Position numbers and translations under genes: made by a program
Assembly: GCF_019024325.1 (NCBI RefSeq)
Contig: NZ_JAFNJS010000004.1
Location: 248,001-312,000 of the forward strand
DNA: 64,000 nt
DNA from: Falsiroseomonas tokyonensis
Lineage (GTDB): Bacteria > Pseudomonadota > Alphaproteobacteria > Acetobacterales > Acetobacteraceae
Reading direction: 5' to 3'
Shown: positions 53,863 to 61,366 of the stretch, piece by piece
How the letters are laid out: every line of letters begins with the position of its first letter
Position numbering within the stretch: the stretch's first letter is position 1
The notes under the pieces: generated by a model
Databases searched by the model: none
The model's input: the letters and a program-made list of their open reading frames with translations, nothing else
What the model was told of the DNA's origin: nothing

Positions 53863-54290
53863 GCCGCGACGCCGTGGCGCGCCGCGTCTATGCCTGGGAG
53901 GATCGCGTGGTGGCGCCCCGCGACCGGTCAGTGGTGCGCTTCGAGCACATGCAGGCGCTGGTCGATCATGTCTGGGCCGCGGAGGGGCTGCGCTGGCCGC
54001 CCCGCATGCGCCACCGCAAGGCGACCCGCGCCACACTCGCCACCGGCAGCCGCCTGGCCATCGAGGCGCCGGACGAGCTGCCGAGCTGGGTGCTGCTGCA
54101 TGAGATCGCGCATGCGCTCTGCGATCCCGATGACGGCCGCGCCGGCGACCACGGCGCGGATTTCGTCGGCCTCTATGTGCATCTGCTGGTGCGGCATGCG
54201 CGGCTGGATCGCGACATGCTCGCCCAATCGCTCGCCGAGGCCGGCATCGCCTGGAATCCCGATGCCCGGCCCGCCCTGCTGCGCGACTAG
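53859..54290 (+). CDS. Small HEXXH metalloprotease-like protein
   Basis: This 143-residue protein has a zinc-binding HEIAHAL motif with His81, Glu82 and His85, and a possible third ligand at His98 (GDHGADF). The compact size and the order of sequence resemble minimal metallopeptidases (SprT/ImmA-like), but I could not assign a named family. The GTG start overlaps the DUF2786-like stop by four bases, and its 3' end overlaps the convergent panE gene by four. The tight coupling suggests a functional module with the DUF2786-like protein. Confidence 0.68.
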   Translation: MSRDAVARRVYAWEDRVVAPRDRSVVRFEHMQALVDHVWAAEGLRWPPRMRHRKATRATLATGSRLAIEAPDELPSWVLLHEIAHALCDPDDGRAGDHGADFVGLYVHLLVRHARLDRDMLAQSLAEAGIAWNPDARPALLRD

Positions 54291-55264
54291 GCCAGCCCGT
54301 ATTCCCGCGCCTTCACCCGGATCAGCGCCGCCAGCATCTCCAGCGTCGGCATCGGCACGCCGGTCAGCGCGGCGAGTTCCAGCGGCACGTTGTACAACGC
54401 CTCCACCTCCATCGGCCGGCGGGCCTGCAGGTCCTGCAGCACGCTGGGGCGGTGGCCGAGGCGGCTGTTCTGGTCGAGGATGCGTGCCACGTCGATCTCG
54501 GCACGGCAGCCCAGCGCCGCGATCAGCGCCGCGACCTCGGCCAGGATGCGGCGGGAGGCCTCGACCAGCGCCGGCTCTACCTGCGTCGCGCGCACCGGCG
54601 TTTCGGTCAGCACGGTCAGCGGGCCGGCGCTCAGGTTGAAGGCCAGCTTCTCCCAGATCCGGTCGCGGATGCGGTTGTCGATCACCACCGGCAGCGTCGC
54701 CGTCTCCAACGCCTGGGCCAGCAGCCGCGCGCCGGGCATGTCGGAGCCATCCGGGGCGCCCAGGATCGTGGGGCGGCTGCGCGGGTCGATCATGCGGATG
54801 AGGCCCGGCTCCGGCACGCTGCTGGCCGGCCAGGCGATGCCGCCCACCAGGCGACGCGGCCCGATAGCGGACCAGATGGCCTCGCCGGGGTCGAGCGTCG
54901 GCAGCGGCCGCCCGTCCCATTCACCGCCATGCCCCCGAAAGTACCACCAGGGTATGCCGTTGGTGAGGAAGGTGACGGGCGTCTCCGGCCCCAGCAGCGG
55001 GGCGAGCTGGCCGGCCACGCCCGGCAGGGCCGGCGCCTTCACCGTGACGAAGACGCCGTCCTGCGGCCCCAACTCCGCCGGATCCGCGCTGGCCCGCACC
55101 TGGGCCGTAAAACTTTCGTCGCGGGTCTCGACCGTCAGCCCCTTGGCCTGGATGGCCGCCAGATGCGCGCCGCGCGCGACGACCGAAACCTCGATGCCGG
55201 CGCGGGCCATATAGGCGGCGATGAAGCCGCCGATGGCGCCCGCGCCGAAGATGCAGATCCGCAT
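54287..55264 (-). CDS. panE: 2-dehydropantoate 2-reductase-family protein
   Basis: A 325-residue NADP-dependent ketoacid reductase. The N-terminal GAGAIGGFIAAYMARAG motif, FVTVKAPALPG, VTFLTNGIPWWYF and RDRIWEKLAFNLSAGPL, with the conserved Lys and Asn, match PanE/ApbA. The normal reaction reduces ketopantoate to pantoate in coenzyme A synthesis. Alphaproteobacteria often carry several paralogues with unknown ketoacid substrates, so a biosynthetic role is not certain. It converges on the HEXXH gene. Confidence 0.83.
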   Translation of the reverse strand: MRICIFGAGAIGGFIAAYMARAGIEVSVVARGAHLAAIQAKGLTVETRDESFTAQVRASADPAELGPQDGVFVTVKAPALPGVAGQLAPLLGPETPVTFLTNGIPWWYFRGHGGEWDGRPLPTLDPGEAIWSAIGPRRLVGGIAWPASSVPEPGLIRMIDPRSRPTILGAPDGSDMPGARLLAQALETATLPVVIDNRIRDRIWEKLAFNLSAGPLTVLTETPVRATQVEPALVEASRRILAEVAALIAALGCRAEIDVARILDQNSRLGHRPSVLQDLQARRPMEVEALYNVPLELAALTGVPMPTLEMLAALIRVKAREYGLA

Positions 55265-55317
55265 GGCCCCAGACTCCTCGATTCAGGGGCACATTGCGGA
55301 CCGGGACGCGCGGAAGC

Positions 55318-58300
55318 TCAAGCCCCCCCGGCTTCGGGCGAGGGATGCAGCGCCGGCGCCGGCTTCGTGCGGCGCGCCATGGCGCGCGCCACCACGTAGA
55401 AGAGCGGCGTGAAGAACAGGCCGAACAGCGTCACGCCCAGCATGCCGTAGAACACCGCGATGCCCAGGCTCTGGCGCATCTCGGCGCCCGCCCCCGTCGC
55501 CACGGTCAGCGGCAGCACGCCGAGGATGAAGGCGAGCGAAGTCATCAGGATCGGCCGCAGCCGGGTGCGCGCCGCATCCGCCGCCGCCTCCCACCGCGTG
55601 GCCCCCGCCATCTCCGCCGCGCGGGCGAATTCGACGATCAGGATGGCGTTCTTCGCGGCAAGCCCCACCAGCACCACCAGCCCGACCTGCACCAGCACAT
55701 TGTTGTCGAGGCCGGAGAAGCCGACGCCCACCAGCGCCGCCAGCACCGACATCGGCGCGATCATCACCACCGCCAGCGGCAGCAGCCAGCTTTCATACAT
55801 CGCCGCCAGCACCAGGAAGACGAAGACCACGGCCATGCCGAAGGCGATCGGCGCGGTATTGCCGGCGATACGTTCCTGCAGGGCGAGCTCCGTCCATTCA
55901 TAGCCGAAACCCTCTGGCAGGCTGGTGCGCAGCACCTCCTCCATCGCCGCGATCGCCTGGCCGGTGGAGATGCCGGGCAGCGCCGCGCCCTGCACTTCCG
56001 CGGCCGGGAACAGGTTGTAGCGCGGCACGCGATAGGGTCCGGAGGTCTCGTGGAAGGTGGCGATGCTGCCCAGCGGCACCATGCCGCCATCGTCGCTGCG
56101 GGTGCGCAGGCGCGCGATATCCTCCACCCCCATGCGGTGCTGCATGTCCGCCTGCGCCGTCACCCGCCAGGTGCGTCCCAGCAGGTTGAAGTCGTTGACG
56201 AAGGCGGAGCCCATGTAGATGCCCATCGCCTCATGCACGCGGGAGATCGGCACGCCCAGCATCTCGGCGCGGGACCGGTCGATCTCGGCGCGGATCTGCG
56301 GCGTGGCCGTGTTGAACAGGCTGAAGGCGAAGGCGATGCCGGGCGCGCCATTGGCGGCGGCCAGCACCTGCTGGGTGGCGCGTTCCAGCTCCCGTGGCCC
56401 GCGGCCGGCGCGGTCCTGGATCATCAGCTTGAAGCCGCCGCCGGTGCCGATGCCGGGGACGGAGGGCGGCGGCAGCACCAGCACCTGGGCCAGGTCCTCG
56501 CCCATCAGCCGGCCCTGCAGATCGGCCAGGATTCCGTTGCCGGTCAGGCCCTCCGCCGTGCGATCGGCAAAAGGCTTCAGGCTGGCGAAGACCACGCCGG
56601 TATTCGGCGCATTGGTGAAGGTGGCGCCGTCGAAGCCGACGAAGGCCACCGCGCTTTCCACGCCCGGTGTCGCCAGGATGGCGTCCGAGGCGCGGCGCAC
56701 CACCGCATCCGTGCGGCTGAGGCTGGCGCCCGGCGGCAGCTGGAAGGCGGCGATGAAATAGCCGCGGTCGAGCTGCGGGATCAGCCCGGTCGGCGTGGTC
56801 AGCACCGAATGGCCGGTGGCCGCCAGCAGCCCGGCATAGAGCAGCAGCAGGATTGCCGGCAGCCGCACCAGCCGCCGTGTCAACCCGCCATAGCCCAGCG
56901 ACATGCGGTCGAAGACCCAGTTGAAGCCGCGGAAGAACAGGCCGATGGGCGCCATCAGCCCGCGCGGCTTGGTGTGGCCATGCGGCTTCAGCAGCAGCGC
57001 GGCCAGCGCCGGCGAGAGTGTGAGCGAGACCAGCGCCGAGAGCAGCGTGGCGACCGAGATGGTCACCGCGAACTGCTGGTAGAAGGCGCCCGAGATGCCG
57101 GTGATGAAGGCGGTCGGCACGAAGACGGCCACCAGCACCAAAGCGATGGCGATGAGCGCGAAGCCGACCTCGTCCATGGTGCGCCGCGTCGCCTCCAGCG
57201 GCGAGAGGCCATCGGCCATGTGCCGCTCGACATTCTCCACCACCACGATGGCGTCGTCGACGACGATGCCGATGGCGAGGATCAGGCCGAACATGGTCAG
57301 CGTGTTCAGCGTGAAGCCCAGCATCAGCAGCACCGCGAAGGTGCCGATGATGGAGACCGGAATGGCCAGCAGCGGGATGACGGCGGCGCGCCAGTTCTGC
57401 AGGAACAGGATCACCACCAGCACCACCAGCACCACGGCCTCGGCGAAGGTGACCAGCACCGCCTCCATGCTCTGGGCGATGAAGCGGGTGGGGTCGTAGA
57501 CCACGCTCCAGCCGATGCCGGGCGGGAAGGTTTGGGCCGCTTCCTCCATGGTGGCGCGCACCGCGGCCGCGGTCTCCAGCGCATTGCTGCCGGGGCGCTG
57601 GAAGATGACGATGGCGGTGGCCACCTGGTTGTTCAGCAGCGCGTTCACCGAATAGTCGGCGGCGCCGATCTCGGTGCGCGCCACGTCGCGCAGCCGCACG
57701 GGCGCACCGCCCTGGCCGGTGGCGATCACCTGCTCGTCGAACTGTTCCGGCGTCTCCAGCCGGCCCTGGGCCTGGACGCTGGTCTCGAAGGCGCCGGCAG
57801 CGTCGGAACGTGGCGCCTGGCCGATGGCGCCGGCGGCGACCTGGGCATTGGCGCGCTGCAGCGCCTGCACCACCTCCCCCGGCGCCAGGCCGCGGGCGGC
57901 GACGCGGTCCGGATCCAGCCACACCCGCATCGCATAGTCGCGGGCGCCAAAGACCTGCGCATCGCCGATGCCGTCGATGCGCGAGAGCCGGTCCTTGATG
58001 GCGAGCGTCGCGTAGTTGGAGACGTATTCCGCGCTGCGGCTTCCGTCCGGCGAGGTCATGTGCACGACCATCAGCAGGTCGGGCGAGGCCTTGCGCACGG
58101 TGATGCCCAGCCGGCGCACCTCCTCCGGCAGCCGCGGCTCCGCCACAGCGACGCGGTTCTGCACCAGCACCTGCGCCTGGTCGACATCGACGCCCTGGCG
58201 GAAGACGACGCTGACGGACAGCCGCCCGTCACCGGTGGATTGCGAGGTGAGGTACAGCATGCCGTCGACGCCGTTCACCTCCTGCTCGATGGGGCCGGCC

Positions 58301-58488
58301 ACCGTCTGGGCGATGGTCTCGGCGGAGGCGCCGGGATAGGTCGCGGTGATCTGCACCGTGGGCGGCGCGATCTCGGGGTATTCGGCCACCGGCAGGCGCA
58401 GCGCCGCGATGGCGCCGACCAGCACGAGGGCGATGGAAATGACCGCCGCGAAGACCGGGCGGTCGATGAAGAAGCGGGCGAGGCGCAT
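55318..58488 (-). CDS. RND efflux pump inner-membrane transporter (HAE1/AcrB family)
   Basis: A 1056-residue proton-driven exporter with 12 predicted helices and two large periplasmic loops. MRLARFFIDRPVFAAVISIALVLVGAIA is the classic start. The TM4 proton-relay Asp pair is in LAIGIVVDDAIVVVENVERHM, and GxxxGG-like VVLVGLAAKNAILIVEFA marks TM10. It exports hydrophobic drugs, solvents or dyes in complex with the adaptor encoded 30 bases upstream. No outer-membrane factor follows, so a TolC-like protein from elsewhere must complete the pump. Confidence 0.93.
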   Translation of the reverse strand: MRLARFFIDRPVFAAVISIALVLVGAIAALRLPVAEYPEIAPPTVQITATYPGASAETIAQTVAGPIEQEVNGVDGMLYLTSQSTGDGRLSVSVVFRQGVDVDQAQVLVQNRVAVAEPRLPEEVRRLGITVRKASPDLLMVVHMTSPDGSRSAEYVSNYATLAIKDRLSRIDGIGDAQVFGARDYAMRVWLDPDRVAARGLAPGEVVQALQRANAQVAAGAIGQAPRSDAAGAFETSVQAQGRLETPEQFDEQVIATGQGGAPVRLRDVARTEIGAADYSVNALLNNQVATAIVIFQRPGSNALETAAAVRATMEEAAQTFPPGIGWSVVYDPTRFIAQSMEAVLVTFAEAVVLVVLVVILFLQNWRAAVIPLLAIPVSIIGTFAVLLMLGFTLNTLTMFGLILAIGIVVDDAIVVVENVERHMADGLSPLEATRRTMDEVGFALIAIALVLVAVFVPTAFITGISGAFYQQFAVTISVATLLSALVSLTLSPALAALLLKPHGHTKPRGLMAPIGLFFRGFNWVFDRMSLGYGGLTRRLVRLPAILLLLYAGLLAATGHSVLTTPTGLIPQLDRGYFIAAFQLPPGASLSRTDAVVRRASDAILATPGVESAVAFVGFDGATFTNAPNTGVVFASLKPFADRTAEGLTGNGILADLQGRLMGEDLAQVLVLPPPSVPGIGTGGGFKLMIQDRAGRGPRELERATQQVLAAANGAPGIAFAFSLFNTATPQIRAEIDRSRAEMLGVPISRVHEAMGIYMGSAFVNDFNLLGRTWRVTAQADMQHRMGVEDIARLRTRSDDGGMVPLGSIATFHETSGPYRVPRYNLFPAAEVQGAALPGISTGQAIAAMEEVLRTSLPEGFGYEWTELALQERIAGNTAPIAFGMAVVFVFLVLAAMYESWLLPLAVVMIAPMSVLAALVGVGFSGLDNNVLVQVGLVVLVGLAAKNAILIVEFARAAEMAGATRWEAAADAARTRLRPILMTSLAFILGVLPLTVATGAGAEMRQSLGIAVFYGMLGVTLFGLFFTPLFYVVARAMARRTKPAPALHPSPEAGGA

Positions 58489-58518
58489 GGCGCGGGAACC
58501 TTGTGAATCGCGGCTGGA

Positions 58519-59721
58519 TCAGCGCGCGGAGGCCAGCGGGCTCTGCCCGATGCTGCCCTGCTGGGCGGTGACGCGGCTGCCCGGGCGGGCGCGGTGCAGG
58601 CCGCCGATGATGACGCGGTCCTGCGGGCCGAGGCCGTTCCGCACCACGCGCAGCCCATCGACCAGCGGGCCGAGCTGCACCGGGCGCGGCGCCACGGTGC
58701 CGTCGGCCGCCACCGTCAGCACCATGCGGCCGGACTGGTCCGCCACCACCGCCGCATCCGGTACCATCAGCGCCTCCGCATCGCCCGCGAAAAGCCGCAG
58801 CCGGGCGAAGCTGCCGGGGGTGAGGAAGAGGTCCGGATTGGCGATGGTCGCGCGGCCGCGGATGGTGCCGCTGCGGCCATCGAAGCTGTTGTCGACGAAG
58901 GTCACGCGGCCCTCATGGCCGAATTCCGTCTCGTCCAGCAGGCGCAGCTGCACCTGGGCGCCAGCCTCTCCGCCGGTCGGGCGGAAGCCGCCGCGGGCGG
59001 CGCGGGCGTAACGCAGATACTGCGCCTCGCTGGCATCGAAGGTGACATAGACGGGGTCGAGCGCCATCAGCGTGGTCAGCAGCGTGCTGCCCTGCTGCAC
59101 CAGGTTGCCGGCATCGACGCGCCGGTCGCTGACGCGGCCGGCCCGCGGCGCGCGCACCTCGGAAAATTCCAGATCCAGCTCCGCCTGGCGCAGGGCCGCC
59201 TGGCTGGCGGCGAGGCCGGCCTGGGCCTCCCGCACTGCGCCGCGGCGATTGTCCTGGTCGGCTTCCGATGAGAAGCGCTGGGCGGTGAGGCCGGCGTAAC
59301 GCTGCAGCTGCTGCTGCGCCAGGGCCAGCCGCGCCTCGTTGCGCGCCACCTCGGCCCGGGCGCTGTCCACCGCGATGCGGAAGGGGCGCGGGTCCAGGGT
59401 GAAGAGAAGGTCCCCCGCCTGCACCAGGGCGCCATCCTGGAAATGCACCTGCACGACCTGGCCGGAGACGCGCGGGCGCAGCTCGACCAGGGCGGAGGGC
59501 TCAATCCGCCCGGTATGCTCGTCCCATTGGGTGACGTTACGGGTCAGCGGATTGGCAACGGTGACGGGGGGCGCGGCGGGGGCCTGCTGGGCCTGCACCG
59601 GCTGCGCCAGGCTGGCCGCCAGCAGGGCGGCGGCGGGCAGGGGAAGCGCGCGGCGCAGCCAGTCGGACCACAGATTTCCAAGCTTTGCAGGCGCGGAGGC
59701 CTTGTTGAAGGGGTCAGGCAT
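58519..59721 (-). CDS. RND efflux periplasmic adaptor (membrane fusion protein)
   Basis: A 400-residue adaptor. An N-terminal hydrophobic segment (PLPAAALLAASLAQPVQAQQ) serves as signal or anchor. The family core includes GRIEPSALVELRPRVSGQVVQVHFQDGALVQAGDLLFTLDPRPF, an alpha-hairpin with coiled-coil character (about 115-175), and VRAPRAGRVSDRRVDAGNLVQQG. It bridges the inner-membrane pump to an outer-membrane channel. Its promoter lies in the dyad region shared with the divergent TetR gene. Confidence 0.92.
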   Translation of the reverse strand: MPDPFNKASAPAKLGNLWSDWLRRALPLPAAALLAASLAQPVQAQQAPAAPPVTVANPLTRNVTQWDEHTGRIEPSALVELRPRVSGQVVQVHFQDGALVQAGDLLFTLDPRPFRIAVDSARAEVARNEARLALAQQQLQRYAGLTAQRFSSEADQDNRRGAVREAQAGLAASQAALRQAELDLEFSEVRAPRAGRVSDRRVDAGNLVQQGSTLLTTLMALDPVYVTFDASEAQYLRYARAARGGFRPTGGEAGAQVQLRLLDETEFGHEGRVTFVDNSFDGRSGTIRGRATIANPDLFLTPGSFARLRLFAGDAEALMVPDAAVVADQSGRMVLTVAADGTVAPRPVQLGPLVDGLRVVRNGLGPQDRVIIGGLHRARPGSRVTAQQGSIGQSPLASAR

Positions 59722-59739
59722 GACAATCTCCAGGGCCGA

Positions 59740-59786
59740 ATGATACCGACCGGTTCGTCCCTAATTAAGTGACCGGTCGGTATCAT
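59740..59786. promoter_or_regulatory. Large dyad operator between the RND pump operon and tetR
   Basis: ATGATACCGACCGGT at 59740-59754 is repeated as its exact reverse complement at 59772-59786 with a 17-base AT-richer spacer (TAATTAAG inside). Each 15-base arm contains the self-complementary ACCGGT core. The site lies 19 bases upstream of the adaptor start and 64 upstream of the tetR start. This is the expected position for TetR to repress both its own gene and the pump. Confidence 0.78.
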
Positions 59787-59850
59787 CAAGAGGCGCTGCC
59801 ACCCGGACCGCCGGAAAAGGCAGCCCGTCGCGAAGGGAGTTCCTGCCACC

Positions 59851-60450
59851 ATGTCGACCACCCCCGCCGATCGTCCGAAGGCTGCCGAGCGCATCCAGGC
59901 GGCGGCGAAGGACCTGTTCTACCGCCACGGCATCCGCGCCACGGGCATCGAGGAGGTCTGCCGCGTGGCGGATGCGACCAAGATGAGCCTGTACCGGACC
60001 TATCCGAGCAAGGATGCGCTGGTGGCGGCGGTGCTGTGCGACGACGGGCAGTGCTACGACGCCTGGTTCCAGTCGGTGATCGCCGACGCACCGACGCCGG
60101 CGGCCCGGCTGCAGGCCCTGGTGGATGCGGTGGTGCAGAAGCTGCGCGACCCGGATTATCGCGGCTGCCCGCTGCTGCTGGCCCAGGCCGAATTCCCCGA
60201 CCCGGCGCATCCGATCCACCAGCTGGTGGCGGGGCAGAAGGCCGGCATGCGGGACCGGCTGGTGGAGCTGGCGCGCCAGGCAGGGGCGAAAGACCCGGTG
60301 CTGCTGGGCGAGAGCCTGGCCATGCTGATGGATGGCGCCTGGGCCAGCCTGCCCTATCTGGGCGGGGAGCGCGCCGGACAGGTGCTGCGGCAGGGGGCCG
60401 AGGCCGTGCTGCGCGGCGGGCTGGTGGAGCCGTTCCCCGCTGGCGCCTGA
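59851..60450 (+). CDS. TetR-family transcriptional repressor of the RND pump
   Basis: A 199-residue regulator. The N-terminal helix-turn-helix (about 10-55) reads ERIQAAAKDLFYRHGIRATGIEEVCRVADATKMSLYRTYPSKDALV. The C-terminal ligand-binding domain is helical, with GCPLLLAQAEFPDP. Divergence from the RND genes and a perfect dyad in the shared region make it the likely local repressor, released by a pump substrate. The ATG at 59851 begins the recognisable domain. Confidence 0.92.
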   Translation: MSTTPADRPKAAERIQAAAKDLFYRHGIRATGIEEVCRVADATKMSLYRTYPSKDALVAAVLCDDGQCYDAWFQSVIADAPTPAARLQALVDAVVQKLRDPDYRGCPLLLAQAEFPDPAHPIHQLVAGQKAGMRDRLVELARQAGAKDPVLLGESLAMLMDGAWASLPYLGGERAGQVLRQGAEAVLRGGLVEPFPAGA

Positions 60451-60539
60451 AGCCTGGATACAAGCTTGCGTCATCATGGAACCACCGGGGGTGCCGGCGC
60501 GTCATTTGCGCGACATCACAACCTCCGGTGAGACAAAGC

Positions 60540-61295
60540 ATGCGCCGATTCGTCCCACCCCTGCTCGCCTTCACCGCGCTGGGCCTCGCCGCCGGCGGCG
60601 CCGCCTCCTGGAGCTGGAACAGCGCCGGGGGTGGCAGCGCGGCGGCCGAGGTTGCGGCCGAAACCCTGCCCGGCCCTAGTGGCACCACCCGCGCCGCCGA
60701 ACAGGTGGCCCTACGGGCGGTGGAGGCGCAGCTGCGCCGCGCCGGCCATACGGCGCCGCTGCAGGAGGTGAAGCTGATCCGCCTGGGTGAGGGCGAGGAG
60801 CTGGCCGTCTGCGCCACCCTGCCCTCCGCCTCCGGCGCGCCGGCCGATGTCGTGGCGCGGGTCATCCTCTCCAGCCTCGCGATCCGCGATGCGCGCACGG
60901 GCCAGCCCGCACGCGGCAGCCAGCCGCTGGTGGTGATGGAGGATGCGCCGGGCCTCTGGCGCGGCGGCGCGCCGGGTGAGCCGCGCCGGCGCTATTGCGG
61001 CACGCAGCCCCGCCAGGGCGCGGAGCCCGTTCTGCAGGCCGCCGCCAGCGCCGCGACGCAGGGGGCACCGGCCGCCGGGGCGGCGTCCTCCGGCCCGACC
61101 GCCACCGTCACGGTGCTGAACCCGGTGCGGGTGCGCGCCGCGCCCAGCGGCCAGGCCGAGATCCTCTGGGTGGCCGAGCGCGGCCGCGCCTTCCATGTGC
61201 ATGGCCAGGCCCCGGGCGGCTGGGTGCAGATCGGCGACGAGGTGGCGCCCGCCGGCTGGGCGCATGGCACGCTGCTGTCCCCGGCGCCGCTGTAG
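60540..61295 (+). CDS. Envelope protein with bacterial SH3 domain
   Basis: A 251-residue protein beginning with a hydrophobic signal or anchor (VPPLLAFTALGLAAGGAASW). The middle part (about 50-150) is not recognised and contains two cysteines. A C-terminal SH3b domain spans about 185-250: VTVLNPVRVRAAPSGQAEILWVAERGRAFHVHG, then GGWVQIGDEVAPAGWAHGTLL. Such domains bind cell-wall peptides or other periplasmic ligands. It is monocistronic, with a palindrome immediately after the stop. Confidence 0.75.
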   Translation: MRRFVPPLLAFTALGLAAGGAASWSWNSAGGGSAAAEVAAETLPGPSGTTRAAEQVALRAVEAQLRRAGHTAPLQEVKLIRLGEGEELAVCATLPSASGAPADVVARVILSSLAIRDARTGQPARGSQPLVVMEDAPGLWRGGAPGEPRRRYCGTQPRQGAEPVLQAAASAATQGAPAAGAASSGPTATVTVLNPVRVRAAPSGQAEILWVAERGRAFHVHGQAPGGWVQIGDEVAPAGWAHGTLLSPAPL

Positions 61296-61311
61296 CAGGC
61301 GGCCGCCTGCT
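61294..61311. terminator. Perfect 18-base palindrome at the SH3 gene stop
   Basis: AGCAGGCGGCCGCCTGCT overlaps the TAG stop and is fully self-complementary. It sits between two convergent genes and could terminate or protect either transcript. There is no loop or U tract, so a factor-independent terminator is not certain. Confidence 0.42.
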
Positions 61312-61366
61312 TAGAGGCGGGCCGACCCCGTGACGTCGGCCGGGTTGCCGGCCTGCCGAGTGGATC

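Noticed and set aside
55294-58506. A 1070-codon open frame on the plus strand opposite the RND pump
   Set aside because: Low-complexity composition and complete overlap with a canonical AcrB-family gene on the other strand.
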